DNA from: Paenibacillus sp. FSL H3-0469
Lineage (GTDB): Bacteria > Bacillota > Bacilli > Paenibacillales > Paenibacillaceae
DNA length: 64,000 nt
Assembly: GCF_038051945.1 (NCBI RefSeq)
Contig: NZ_CP150302.1
Span: forward strand, 2,480,001-2,544,000
Reading direction: 5' to 3'
This document shows, piece by piece, positions 1 through 8,632 of the stretch (the first letter of the stretch is position 1; each line of letters opens with the position of its first letter). Both the position numbers and the translations under genes were made by a program. The notes beneath the pieces are model-generated. The model was not told the origin of the DNA. It was given only the letters and a program-made list of their open reading frames with translations, and ran no database searches.

Positions 1-1460
1 TCCGCATGCGTAAGCGGATTGGAATAGTGCAGCAGCCTTCTCAGCGCTTCAACGGTAAAAACATCCCCGACCGTCCCCATGGTCGACTCCTTGGCGTAGG
101 TGAAGTCTGCACCGCTTGCCAGATGCCGGTCTATCAGAAGCTGAAGCATCTCCGGGGAAATAGCCGGATTGTCGCCGGTCACCCGGACCACGATATCCGC
201 CTGGGCCGCTTCTGCCACGCTCAGCATTCTTGCAGCCACATTGTCCGGGTCGCCGGTGACCACCTTCACCTGATCGTTCAGGGTGAACGCCGTAAGCGGC
301 TGGTCGTCCGGCAGATCCGAGGTGGCCAGCACCACCTCATAGCCGCCCGGCACAGCCAGACAATTCATCAGGCATCTTTCGATGGCCGCAATACCGTGAA
401 TCTCGCGCAGCGCCTTGCGGCGGAGCCGGGTGGATTTCAATCTGCAGATGACAGCAATGCAGATTTTGGGTGCTTTTACCTTCCCGGGCGTGAGGGGTGT
501 GTTCGCAGGAATGGCTGAGGTGGCAATCATAGGAAATGGTATGGAAGCCTTGCTTGCCATGAGGGCATCCGGCATAGATGAACGTTTATAGCATATGTTC
601 TCAGGCGTGATCATTTCACCCGGGCGCAGCTCTCTGCGGGAGACGATCCTCAGAGAGGAATCCTCCAGATACCTTCTTTCCGATTCGTTAATTTCGAGAC
701 TGCCCTGTACACACTCTGCCCGGCGCAGCTTCTCCACCATCCGCCCGAATTCCTCCGGCTCAAGCGCGGAATAATAATCAATGCCTTTCTCCGCACGGTT
801 CAAGGTAATGTGCTTCTCAATGACACTGGCCCCCAGCAGATAGGCATAGACCGGAAGATCAACCGCCATTTCATGATCAGCATCCTCATGGTCTGCGAAG
901 CCCACCTCCAGCTGATAGGTCTGCTTGAGATGGGCGATGCGGCTCAGATTGGAATCCTCTGTCCGGGTCGGATAGCCCTGGAAGCCGTGCATAAGCACGA
1001 TTGGACCTTTGAAATGGCTGCGGATGTAGGATAATTGGGAGTCCATCTCTTCCTCCAGCCATCCGCTTACGCCGATGAGTAAGGGCTTATTGAACCTGTG
1101 CAGGGCTAGAGTCAAGGGCAGCGACTGGAGTACGGTTGTGGGTAATTTCAAGCCGTCTACCTGCGATTCAAGCTCCGCGAGCAGCCCGACACTCCATTCA
1201 TCATAGAGATCTACCCAGACCTCCAGCCCCTCAGCCTTGGCAAGCTGGACAGCCTCCGCCCATTGCTGCTTGCCGATGAACAAATCGATATACGTCTGAT
1301 AATGGATGAAATCCGGCACCGCCAGGCTGTCGTAATGGAACCATTGAAATTTCACCCCGTCAGCGCCGCTGCGTGCGGCTGCGAGGATCAGCTCCCGCAG
1401 CCGGCGGGGGTCGCCCCAATGGGCATTGGCAATTTCGGCAATCACCTTCACTTTGCCCAC
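1..1460 (-). CDS. NeuB-family nonulosonate synthase fused to SpsF/NeuA-like cytidylyltransferase (partial, C-terminus off window)
   Basis: The reading frame is open from a GTG at 1460 to the window edge, at least 486 codons. GTG is chosen because the nearby ATG hits a stop after four codons and a GGAGGGG box lies 6 nt upstream. Residues 1 to about 270 are an N-acetylneuraminate synthase domain: IAEIANAHWGD near the start, VKFQ, HGFQGYPT, and the IEKHITL...SALEPEE block. A short SAF-like stretch follows (about 280-310). From about residue 330 a nucleotidyltransferase of the SpsF/CMP-sugar family begins (AICRLKSTRLRRKAL, then VRVTGDNPAISPE). The family condenses a 6-deoxy amino sugar with phosphoenolpyruvate, then activates the product with CTP. 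It is last in view of a minus-strand cluster whose PseB and PseC genes suggest a pseudaminic-type substrate. The two activities are usually separate genes. The end of the second domain is not visible. The fusion is directly seen; the sugar identity is inferred. Confidence 0.85.
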   Translation of the reverse strand, partial: MGKVKVIAEIANAHWGDPRRLRELILAAARSGADGVKFQWFHYDSLAVPDFIHYQTYIDLFIGKQQWAEAVQLAKAEGLEVWVDLYDEWSVGLLAELESQVDGLKLPTTVLQSLPLTLALHRFNKPLLIGVSGWLEEEMDSQLSYIRSHFKGPIVLMHGFQGYPTRTEDSNLSRIAHLKQTYQLEVGFADHEDADHEMAVDLPVYAYLLGASVIEKHITLNRAEKGIDYYSALEPEEFGRMVEKLRRAECVQGSLEINESERRYLEDSSLRIVSRRELRPGEMITPENICYKRSSMPDALMASKASIPFPMIATSAIPANTPLTPGKVKAPKICIAVICRLKSTRLRRKALREIHGIAAIERCLMNCLAVPGGYEVVLATSDLPDDQPLTAFTLNDQVKVVTGDPDNVAARMLSVAEAAQADIVVRVTGDNPAISPEMLQLLIDRHLASGADFTYAKESTMGTVGDVFTVEALRRLLHYSNPLTHA

Positions 1461-1484
1461 ATTAATCCCCTCCCTTCTCTATTT

Positions 1485-2681
1485 TTATTTGGAGTAGTGG
1501 CGGATCACCTTCTTGACCGCTGCGACCACATCCATCACATCTTCAGCTTCCATGCCCGCATATAGCGGGAGTGTAATGAATTCCTCATAGCAGCTTTCAG
1601 CGACCGGACAGATTCCCTTGCGGAACCCCAAGCTTTCGTAGTACGGGTGCAGATAGGCAGGGATGTAGTGGACGTTTACGCCGATGTTCTCCTTTTGCAG
1701 CGCCTGAAAGACCGTCTTCCTGGTAGCCGTCAGCTTGGAGAGCTGAAGTCTGACAATGAACAGATGCCAGCTCGACTCCGACTCTGGAAGCTGGTGCGGA
1801 AGAATGAGCTCCTCGGTGGCGCTCAGCTCTTGCAGATACAAGGCGGCAAGCTGCTTGCGCTTCTCGATGAAGCTCCCGATTCTGCGTAACTGGGAGATGC
1901 CAAGTGAAGTCTGTATATCTGTGATCCGGTAGTTGTAGCCGAGGAACTGCATCTCATAATACCAGGGTCCGTGATTCTCCCTTAACTTGCGCTCATCCCT
2001 GGTGATGCCGTGGGTGCGGAACTGCAGCAGCTTCTCGTAATACACCGGGTTATTTGTAGTGATCATTCCGCCTTCTCCCGTTGTTATATGCTTTACTGGA
2101 TGAAAGCTGAACATAGTCATGTCCCCGATCGCCCCAATGCTTGTATTCTTATATCTCGCACCAAGCGCATGGGCGGCATCCTCAATCACGATCAAATTAT
2201 GCTCCCTTGCAATCTGCAGGATCTCATCAAGCTGTGCCGGCTGACCCGTGAAATGGACGGGAATAATCGCTTTCGTTCTAGCAGTAATTCTCTCCCTGAT
2301 CCGCTGCGGATCAAGATTATATGTCCGCGGATCGATATCGGCGAATACCGGTACGCCCCCCTGATACAGCACACAGTTCGCAGTAGCGGCAAACGTCATG
2401 GGAGTCGTAATCACCTCATCTCCTTCGCCGATCCCGGCGGCATAACAGGCCCCGTGCAGTGCCGCAGTTCCGCTGGAGAAGGCCACCGCATATTTTGCCC
2501 CGGTAAACGCTGCGATCTCTGCTTCGAATTGCTCAATGGCCGGGCCGCTGGTCAAATAATCACTTTGCAGCACCTTGACCACGGACTCAATATCCTCGTC
2601 ATCGATCATCTGTCTCCCATACGGCAAGTAGTGGGCACGTACAGGCTTCCCGCCGTCAATGGCCAGTTTGCTTTTACTCAT
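1485..2681 (-). CDS. pseC: PseC-like UDP-4-keto-sugar aminotransferase (DegT/DnrJ/EryC1 family)
   Basis: This is a 398-residue, full-length PLP aminotransferase of the DegT/DnrJ/EryC1 family. The PLP-binding motif SSGTAALHGA lies near residue 70. The Schiff-base lysine motif SFHPVKHITTGEGG is at about 190-203 and is the form typical of PseC, which transaminates UDP-2-acetamido-2,6-dideoxy-4-keto-hexose to the 4-amino sugar in pseudaminic acid synthesis. Aspartates of the cofactor site are in IVIEDAAHALGA. The ATG overlaps the stop of the upstream SDR gene by 4 nt, and the synthase fusion starts 24 nt downstream, so the genes are translationally linked. The sister enzyme LegC of the legionaminic route is a possible alternative, but the motifs fit PseC better. 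Confidence 0.85.
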   Translation of the reverse strand: MSKSKLAIDGGKPVRAHYLPYGRQMIDDEDIESVVKVLQSDYLTSGPAIEQFEAEIAAFTGAKYAVAFSSGTAALHGACYAAGIGEGDEVITTPMTFAATANCVLYQGGVPVFADIDPRTYNLDPQRIRERITARTKAIIPVHFTGQPAQLDEILQIAREHNLIVIEDAAHALGARYKNTSIGAIGDMTMFSFHPVKHITTGEGGMITTNNPVYYEKLLQFRTHGITRDERKLRENHGPWYYEMQFLGYNYRITDIQTSLGISQLRRIGSFIEKRKQLAALYLQELSATEELILPHQLPESESSWHLFIVRLQLSKLTATRKTVFQALQKENIGVNVHYIPAYLHPYYESLGFRKGICPVAESCYEEFITLPLYAGMEAEDVMDVVAAVKKVIRHYSK

Positions 2682-3643
2682 GATTGGTTCGGCTCCTTTC
2701 GGTGAAAGGTCTCAAGAATCCATTGCTCTGTCTGCCGGATGCCCTCTTGGATGGTAACCTTAGGTGTCCAGGACAATTGCTTCTCTGCCTTGTTGTAATT
2801 GCATAAGAGCTTCTGAATCTCACTCTGCGGGTGAATATGGGGAACATGCTGGACCGGTGCCTGCCCGTCTGCAATCAGCTCGGCCAATTGATTGACGGTG
2901 ATATCCTCACCCGTGCCTGCATTAACAATTTCTCCATGCAGCTTGTCGCTGTAGCCCGCCTCCACTACGAAATCTGCACAGTCCAAGACATATAATAGAT
3001 CCCGTGACTGGGTGCCGTCCCCGTAGATATTCAGCGGCTGGCCTTTTAATTTGCTGTGGATGAAGATCGCCACAACGCCGCCTTCGCCGCCGGTTTTCTG
3101 ATAGGGACCATACGTGTTAAACGGCCTTACGACGACCACCGGCAGATCATAAGCATGGAAATAGGATAGTACCATGTTCTCCGCAGCGATCTTGGCCCCG
3201 GCATAGGGAGAGGCTGGCTTGACAGGAGATTGCTCGTCAATTCCCTGTTCATCCGCCGCCCGGGCGTAGACCATGCAGGTACTCATGAAGACCATCTTCA
3301 CCTGCTGCTTGCGGCATTCCTCGAGCAGATAGAAGGTGGCCAGTGTATCATTGTTGAACGTGGTCTCAGGATCATCTATGCTGTCTTGCACATTAATACT
3401 TGCTGCCAGATGGTAGCACAGGTCGAAGGAGGTCTCACGGAAAAGCTTTTTCAAGGCTTCTCTGTCCTTGAGATCCATGATCTGCACCTTCTGTAAATAC
3501 TCATGATCTTCATACTCCTTCAGATTATCCAGCGATGAATTCGCCAGATTATCGACGACCCATACCCTTTGTCCATCCTTTAACAAACGTCCGACTACCC
3601 ATCTGCCGATGAAGCCGGCACCTCCGGTTACGAGTATATTCAT
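2678..3643 (-). CDS. NAD-dependent epimerase/dehydratase (extended SDR, NDP-sugar)
   Basis: This 321-residue extended short-chain dehydrogenase has the nucleotide-binding GGAGFIG motif at residues 7-13, a catalytic STCMVY...PYAGAK serine-tyrosine-lysine triad (about 115-145), and VRPFNTYGPYQ and GDGTQSRDLLYV substrate-pocket blocks typical of NDP-hexose 4,6-dehydratases and 4-epimerases. The start at 3643 is preceded by GGAGG, while an ATG 12 nt further up lacks spacing for this box. It lies between pseB-like and pseC-like genes with overlapping or near-overlapping ends. Its exact reaction is not readable: it could be a LegB-like retaining dehydratase, a 4-epimerase, or a dehydratase for a different sugar of the same glycan. 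The presence of two SDRs suggests that more than one modified sugar is made. Confidence 0.75.
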   Translation of the reverse strand: MNILVTGGAGFIGRWVVGRLLKDGQRVWVVDNLANSSLDNLKEYEDHEYLQKVQIMDLKDREALKKLFRETSFDLCYHLAASINVQDSIDDPETTFNNDTLATFYLLEECRKQQVKMVFMSTCMVYARAADEQGIDEQSPVKPASPYAGAKIAAENMVLSYFHAYDLPVVVVRPFNTYGPYQKTGGEGGVVAIFIHSKLKGQPLNIYGDGTQSRDLLYVLDCADFVVEAGYSDKLHGEIVNAGTGEDITVNQLAELIADGQAPVQHVPHIHPQSEIQKLLCNYNKAEKQLSWTPKVTIQEGIRQTEQWILETFHRKEPNQS

Positions 3644-3654
3644 AGTAGCCTCCA

Positions 3655-4659
3655 TTAGATTAGATTTTGTTCCGATGCCAGCTTCTTGACCTGCTCCTTC
3701 GTCAGCGGGATCTCTCTTTCGGAGCTGTAGGTGCCCGGCTTCGGCCTGCTTGCTTCCCGGTAGGACTGCGGTGCAGCATAGGGGGAAGGGACAATGTATA
3801 CATCCTGTAATTCAAAAGCGCTTAGGGATTCCTCGTGGGTCATCAGTTCTTCATATCTCTTCTCGCCCGGCTTCAGGCCGATCTCCAGGATCTTCACTGC
3901 AGTCGGGAGGGTCCCATATTTCTTCGGCGCCTCCTCGGCTACAACCTCAGCCAGATCCTTCAGCCTGATCACCGGCATCTTCAGAATAAAAGTCTCACCA
4001 CCCTTCGCCAGCTGCAGGGACTGAACGGTCAGCCGGGTTGCCTGCTCCAGCGTCATCATGAACCTTGTCATGGACAGATCTGTTACGGTGATCGCCCTGC
4101 CTTCTCTCGCCTGCTTCACAAACAAGGGAATGACAGACCCTCTGGAGCCCATCACATTCCCGAACCGTACGGTGCAGAACACCGTTTGGCCGGAGCCGCC
4201 TGAGGTGACGGCAGAGGAAATCAGCTTCTCCGCAGACAGCTTGGTGGCTCCGTAGTTGTTGGTCGGTGAAATGGCTTTATCTGTGCTTGTAAAAATGACC
4301 TTGCATACCTTCTGCTGCTTCGCTGCCTGAATCACGTTATGAGTGCCGATAATGTTTGTAAGTACAGCCTCGAACGGGTTATATTCACAGAAGGATACAT
4401 GCTTCATAGCAGCTGTATGGAACACATAATCTATCCCCTCCATTGCAGCCAGCACACGGTCATAATCCCGGACATCTCCGATCAGGTAGCTAAGTCTTGC
4501 GTTCCCTTGCAGCTCATCCTGCAGCTCGAACTGCTTATACTCGTCTCTGCTGAGAATCCGGATGATCTCTGGCTCCTGCTTCAGAAGGAGCTTTGCAATA
4601 CTTTTTCCGATGGTGCCGGTACCGCCGATAATCAGAATCCTTTTATTCCGGAAGAACAT
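3655..4659 (-). CDS. pseB: PseB-like UDP-GlcNAc 4,6-dehydratase (inverting)
   Basis: This 334-residue SDR belongs to the polysaccharide biosynthesis (CapD/PseB) group. It has GGTGTIG at about residues 12-18 and the FTSTDKAISPTNNYGATK block, carrying the Asp-Lys pair and the downstream Tyr that define the C5-inverting UDP-N-acetylglucosamine 4,6-dehydratases. PseB performs the first step of pseudaminic acid synthesis. The start at 4659 (MFFRNKRIL) is chosen because AGGTGG sits 5 nt upstream. An alternative ATG at 4680 overlaps the stop of the preceding glycosyltransferase gene as ATGA. A FlaA1-type enzyme feeding another 6-deoxy sugar pathway is the main alternative. Confidence 0.85.
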   Translation of the reverse strand: MFFRNKRILIIGGTGTIGKSIAKLLLKQEPEIIRILSRDEYKQFELQDELQGNARLSYLIGDVRDYDRVLAAMEGIDYVFHTAAMKHVSFCEYNPFEAVLTNIIGTHNVIQAAKQQKVCKVIFTSTDKAISPTNNYGATKLSAEKLISSAVTSGGSGQTVFCTVRFGNVMGSRGSVIPLFVKQAREGRAITVTDLSMTRFMMTLEQATRLTVQSLQLAKGGETFILKMPVIRLKDLAEVVAEEAPKKYGTLPTAVKILEIGLKPGEKRYEELMTHEESLSAFELQDVYIVPSPYAAPQSYREASRPKPGTYSSEREIPLTKEQVKKLASEQNLI

Positions 4660-4676
4660 GCTCTCCACCTCCCGCT

Positions 4677-6101
4677 TCATCGGTTCCCGCTTCCATGGAT
4701 CAGGCGGTCCATGAGATCCGCAAGCGCTTTGCCGGAGTCAGGAATCTGATAGGCTTGCTGCAAGAATTTCTCTTTTACAGTCTTGTAGTTTGTTTTCTCT
4801 ACATTGCTGGAATAATAGCGGGCGATGATGCGGGTTAAGTCCGACGGTTCTGTTTGAATATAGCGGTCAAGGGCATCATAGTAATCATATTCACGGTTAG
4901 CCTGAATGAATTTGTAGACAAATACAGGCTTATCGAACAAAAGACCTTCAAGGGCAACCGTGGAGAGGGTGGCGACCACAGCATCCGATTTCATAATCAG
5001 CTCACGGGTGTCTGCCTTGCGGTCGGTAACCACATGAACATTGCTATATTCTTCTTCGTACTCGGTATACAGCGAAATCAGCTTCTTGGACAGCTCCCAG
5101 GGATGGGGCTTGATGATCAGCTGAAACTGCGGATGTGAGGCCAATTGGGTGAGCAGGGTGCGGATCTTGTAGTCATCCAGCGTCGGTCCGGTAGCGATTA
5201 GTAAGGTGATTTTATGAGGATCAAGCTGGTAGGTTTCTCTAAAAGACTCTGTAGACGTAACCTTCGAAGTAAAGATATCATCGTAACGGGCATGGCCGGT
5301 AATCATGATCCGCCCGGCTTCAAGCCCTCTGCGCACGTACCAATCCTGTTCATATTGCCCGTAGATTGCGATATGGCTGGAGAATACAGGAATGAATGCT
5401 TCCTCTCCCATCAGAATTCCGTGCTGCAGACATACGCTGGGAATCCCCTTGATCCCTGCAACGACAGCAAGCGCCCGGCTGGCTACATCTTCTGTCGTAC
5501 CTACCATTACAGCCGCTACCGGCAGGTCATCGTAGAGATTAAACACCATTTCGATAGTATCTACAATGGAAGGAATCCGGCTTAGGAAGGTCTGGGTAAA
5601 AAAATCATTGCTGAACGCAGGATGTCCTTCGGCCTTCGCGAAAAGGTCAGCAGCGCGCCGGACCAGCTCTTCCGCAGCAGCTTTGGTGTCCTGCTTGTAG
5701 CCCAAGCTATATACATTGGGGATTCCATACAGCTCGGTGGCTCTGGAGCGGGACAGAATCATTGCTGAATCTCCGCTGAAATGCTCGCTGATCGTTTTCT
5801 CCGACATTCTGATATAGTCCAGATTAATCAGTATTTTGCCCTTCAGATTGGACTTTACAGGCTGATAGAGCGGCGCAACCTCATTTTCAAAGAAAGGCTG
5901 AATCTGGTGCTGCTCATGAATACCGGAATGCTCCAGCTTCAGCTTAAAATCGCTGCTCCCCATCTCGCTCCTAAGCTCATCGTTGATTTGTTGATAGAAG
6001 TTCGTCATCAGGGCCAGAGGGATATTCCTGTACTTCAGCTCCTGCGCAGCATGGATAAATTCACTATAGAGCGACCAGTAATTGGACAGATAGATGGACA
6101 A
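4677..6101 (-). CDS. GT-B-type glycosyl/glycerophosphotransferase-like protein
   Basis: This 474-residue protein starts at TTG (6101), with GGAGGGA about 7 nt upstream. The C-terminal half (about 210-440) has a GT-B fold signature of the CDP-glycerol glycerophosphotransferase and capsule glycosyltransferase type: VCLQHGI, ITGHARYDD, LIIKPHPWE and ATLSTVALEGLLFDKPVF. These hold the His and Glu/Ser residues used for nucleotide-sugar binding. The N-terminal 200 residues match nothing I recognise. No signal peptide or membrane segment is evident, so it probably acts at the cytoplasmic face. It sits between a GT2 gene and pseB, so it likely transfers one sugar of the glycan made here. Donor and acceptor are unknown. 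Confidence 0.65.
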   Translation of the reverse strand: MSIYLSNYWSLYSEFIHAAQELKYRNIPLALMTNFYQQINDELRSEMGSSDFKLKLEHSGIHEQHQIQPFFENEVAPLYQPVKSNLKGKILINLDYIRMSEKTISEHFSGDSAMILSRSRATELYGIPNVYSLGYKQDTKAAAEELVRRAADLFAKAEGHPAFSNDFFTQTFLSRIPSIVDTIEMVFNLYDDLPVAAVMVGTTEDVASRALAVVAGIKGIPSVCLQHGILMGEEAFIPVFSSHIAIYGQYEQDWYVRRGLEAGRIMITGHARYDDIFTSKVTSTESFRETYQLDPHKITLLIATGPTLDDYKIRTLLTQLASHPQFQLIIKPHPWELSKKLISLYTEYEEEYSNVHVVTDRKADTRELIMKSDAVVATLSTVALEGLLFDKPVFVYKFIQANREYDYYDALDRYIQTEPSDLTRIIARYYSSNVEKTNYKTVKEKFLQQAYQIPDSGKALADLMDRLIHGSGNR

Positions 6102-6141
6102 TCCGTTCTCCCTCCTCGTGGTACCTTTCTAGGCAGAGATT

Positions 6142-6918
6142 TTATTTCTTTTGCTGCTGGATGAACTTTAGCTCTTCCCTAAGCTCCTTGCAGGTCCGCT
6201 GCGGAGGAAGCATCTGAATGAACCGGCTCTTCTCCTGGTGCTGCAATTGATAGTGAATCGACAGCTCGGTGATGTAGTTATCATCCAGAACCTCGTCAAC
6301 CGGGTAGAAATCCCAGAACTGGTTCAGCCGCCAGAAGAACCGGCCGTCGCCAATTCTATAAAACTCCGGATTCTCATCCCAGTAGGAACCGAACTTCTCT
6401 TGAATGACGGGAAGAATGGAGCTTCTGTGCAGGATGGAGCAATGATCGATGACGCAAGGGGCCACCGAAACGATTTTTTTGGCGGGTCTTAGCTGGCTGC
6501 GGGTCACTTCATTCTGTTCATTCAAGTAATTGACCATCGAAGCAGAATACGCAATCATAACCTCGGGGTTCTCCTCCAGATAGTCCACCATCTGCTCTAG
6601 TCTAGTATTTCTGTAACAGTTGTCATCCGTAGCATAGGAGATATACTCTCCCTTCGCTTGTTGCAGGGCCTGATTGATCAGCGCGGAATATCTGACCTTC
6701 TCCACTCTTTGTTCAAGGGTCTGAATGTCGCTCTTCATGAAGCGGATGCGCTTATCCTTCAGATAAGGCTCGATGACTTTGAGGGTCTCTTCATTCGAGT
6801 TATCATCCATCAGGTAGAATTCAAAGTCTGTGAGCGTCTGATTGAGAATGGATTCAATGGACTTTGCGACATATGCGGCCTTATTGTAGCTGGTCATGAC
6901 GATCGTTACTTTTGGCAA
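6142..6918 (-). CDS. Family 2 glycosyltransferase
   Basis: The 258-residue protein starts at TTG (6918) behind a GGGAGG box. It opens with the GT2 hallmark VTIVMTSYNKAAYVAKSIES and the DDNS aspartates near residue 38, then a YATDDN acceptor-metal (DXD-like) motif near residue 95. This is a GT-A fold inverting glycosyltransferase of the kind that builds surface glycans or decorates proteins. It has no membrane segments, unlike polysaccharide synthases. The gene lies between the CgeB-like gene upstream and the GT-B gene downstream, in the same direction. The acceptor cannot be read from sequence. Confidence 0.8.
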   Translation of the reverse strand: MPKVTIVMTSYNKAAYVAKSIESILNQTLTDFEFYLMDDNSNEETLKVIEPYLKDKRIRFMKSDIQTLEQRVEKVRYSALINQALQQAKGEYISYATDDNCYRNTRLEQMVDYLEENPEVMIAYSASMVNYLNEQNEVTRSQLRPAKKIVSVAPCVIDHCSILHRSSILPVIQEKFGSYWDENPEFYRIGDGRFFWRLNQFWDFYPVDEVLDDNYITELSIHYQLQHQEKSRFIQMLPPQRTCKELREELKFIQQQKK

Positions 6919-7042
6919 TCGAATACCTCCCTCGCTGTTTACTTGCTATCATATGCTCCTTCTTCGAAACGGTATAGGTTAGAAGACTAAATTTTTAAAT
7001 GGAGGACAGAATAGCGGACTTAGTCTATGGGCAAACCTGAAT

Positions 7043-7073
7043 AAACGCCCGGCAGATTAACTGCGGAGCGTCT
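7043..7073 (-). terminator. Hairpin after the CgeB-like gene
   Basis: On the minus strand an imperfect 13-bp stem (arms 7061-7073 and 7043-7055) is followed by TTTATT. It lies between the stop of the CgeB-like gene and the start of the GT2 gene, so it may terminate or attenuate transcription inside the glycan cluster. The U-tract is weak. Confidence 0.4.
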
Positions 7074-7096
7074 ATCAGGTCCGGTGAATCCGTCTA

Positions 7097-8071
7097 TCAG
7101 GCTTGCACGTTCCTTAACAAATCATGTATCCGGTGTTCAAAGGTATGGGCTGCCAGCACCTGCTGCCTCGCTGCTTCAGCGATCCGCTTGCGCTCATCGT
7201 CATGGGCCATGTAGTAATGAACCTTCTGCAGCAAATCATGCTTATCCTGATAAGAAACCACCTGAGTGCCCTCGTCAAACTGATGGCGGAGCCCGCTTTT
7301 ATAATCGGTAAGCTGAAACGCTTCACAGCTGGCCGCATCAAATGTACGGTTGTTGATGCTTGTGGCGATAATCCCTGCCCGGTTACGGTTGTACTTCTCA
7401 GCCGAAGGGCGGTGAATATTCAGCACAATCTTCGCCCCGTTGTAGTAACTCGCAGCCGTCTCCGGCGGGACCCAGGCATTCACCAGCTCCACATTGCGCT
7501 TAGCGCCATGCTTCCATTCATGATAGTACCGCCCCCACCCCCGCCCCACCAGTTGGATGCGATAGGCTGTGCCTGCAAGTAAGGCCTCTATAAGCTCAAT
7601 CCGGTTACTGTAAGGCACGCCTACTAAGCAGATATCACTTCTATACTCCTCGGATACATCAGCAGGGTGAAACAGATTAGGGTCTGTACCCAGCGGCAGA
7701 TGAGAGACCCGGGGATGCCCCAAAGCCCGATAATGCTCTGCTGCAGCCAGGTCAATGGTGAAAATATAATCAAAATAACCAATCAGCGGAGCCGTCCAAT
7801 CCATGTAATAAGGGTCCTCTGTCATCCACACTGCCGACTTCACCCCGGATTGTCTGATGCACTGCAGCACAGGCTCCGGAATCTTCAGACCGGCCATAAG
7901 CAGAATCAGCTCCGGCTGCCATAAATGCTGTTTAAGCTTCAATTCATTCAACACACTGCCAGGCTGTAAAGCTCTGCAATGATGCCCCTCCTTCTGCAAA
8001 GTCTCTGCTATACGCTGTTCAAAGAAAGAATAGACACCCTGAAAACCTGAGGTTATAAATAGGATATTCAT
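7097..8071 (-). CDS. CgeB-like glycosyltransferase (spore surface type)
   Basis: This 324-residue protein starts at ATG 8071 (MNILFITSGFQG), preceded by GGTGGTG. It has the architecture of CgeB/DUF3880-type proteins: an N-terminal Rossmann half with VWMTEDPYYMDW near residue 95 and LGTDPNLFHP near 140, then a C-terminal half with LVGRGWGRYYHEW, LNIHRPS and NRTFDAASCEAFQ, which is the nucleotide-sugar binding region of GT4-like enzymes. Bacillus CgeB is needed for glycosylation of the outermost spore layer. It is the first gene of the minus-strand glycan run and is divergent from the small surface-like protein at 8183. The link to spores is inferred from family and neighbours. Confidence 0.75.
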   Translation of the reverse strand: MNILFITSGFQGVYSFFEQRIAETLQKEGHHCRALQPGSVLNELKLKQHLWQPELILLMAGLKIPEPVLQCIRQSGVKSAVWMTEDPYYMDWTAPLIGYFDYIFTIDLAAAEHYRALGHPRVSHLPLGTDPNLFHPADVSEEYRSDICLVGVPYSNRIELIEALLAGTAYRIQLVGRGWGRYYHEWKHGAKRNVELVNAWVPPETAASYYNGAKIVLNIHRPSAEKYNRNRAGIIATSINNRTFDAASCEAFQLTDYKSGLRHQFDEGTQVVSYQDKHDLLQKVHYYMAHDDERKRIAEAARQQVLAAHTFEHRIHDLLRNVQA

Positions 8072-8182
8072 AGCTATCACCACCATAAGTCCGATATTTT
8101 TCCAGTCCATAGGATGTTGTCTCTAACATAATATTCACTCCAAACATAGGATGGAACTATGCCAGAATATGGAGGTGAAAAA

Positions 8183-8623
8183 ATGCCGCATACCCTAGTA
8201 GAATTTGCCCGGAGTGTCAGTAGCAATCTATCATTTGGACCTACCATACCAATCGACGGGACCCAACGCCTGATTTTAGAATTCGGTATGGCTGTTCCTT
8301 CTGCTCCAAGCAATTACGTTGAGCTCACTACAACGGTTGGCTGGTTGGTTACGAACGTGTTTGCTACACCGCCCGTTCAGCCCACTATCCTGCTTGAATT
8401 ACTTGTGGATGGAATCCTCGTAGGCAGTGCTGAACAATCCGCCATTCCGGCGGATGAAGATGAGACGGTTCGAATGACGACCATGTTCCAGACCATCCTT
8501 ACCGATCTTCCTGAAGGCTATTATGCGTTTCAAGTCTTTGCCTCCAACCTGGAGGATCTTCAAGGCGAAATTAATCTGAGTGGCCCTATCCATATTACAG
8601 GAAAAGTGATCGTTCCCGTGTAG
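8183..8623 (+). CDS. Small beta-rich protein, possible spore surface (exosporium/crust) structural protein
   Basis: This 146-residue protein starts at ATG 8183 behind a perfect GGAGGTG box. An ATG at 8159 has no such box. There is no signal peptide, membrane segment or cysteine. The sequence is rich in beta-branched and small residues, with regularly spaced hydrophobic strands (LTTTVGWLVTNVF, ILLELLVDGILVG, YYAFQVFAS) and an early SFGPTIPIDG, reminiscent of jelly-roll proteins of the exosporium and spore crust. It is the only plus-strand gene in the first 47 kb. It is divergent from the CgeB-like glycosyltransferase, so it is a candidate acceptor for the glycan made next door. I do not recognise a named family. 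The surface role is inference. Confidence 0.5.
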   Translation: MPHTLVEFARSVSSNLSFGPTIPIDGTQRLILEFGMAVPSAPSNYVELTTTVGWLVTNVFATPPVQPTILLELLVDGILVGSAEQSAIPADEDETVRMTTMFQTILTDLPEGYYAFQVFASNLEDLQGEINLSGPIHITGKVIVPV

Positions 8624-8632
8624 AATACACGC

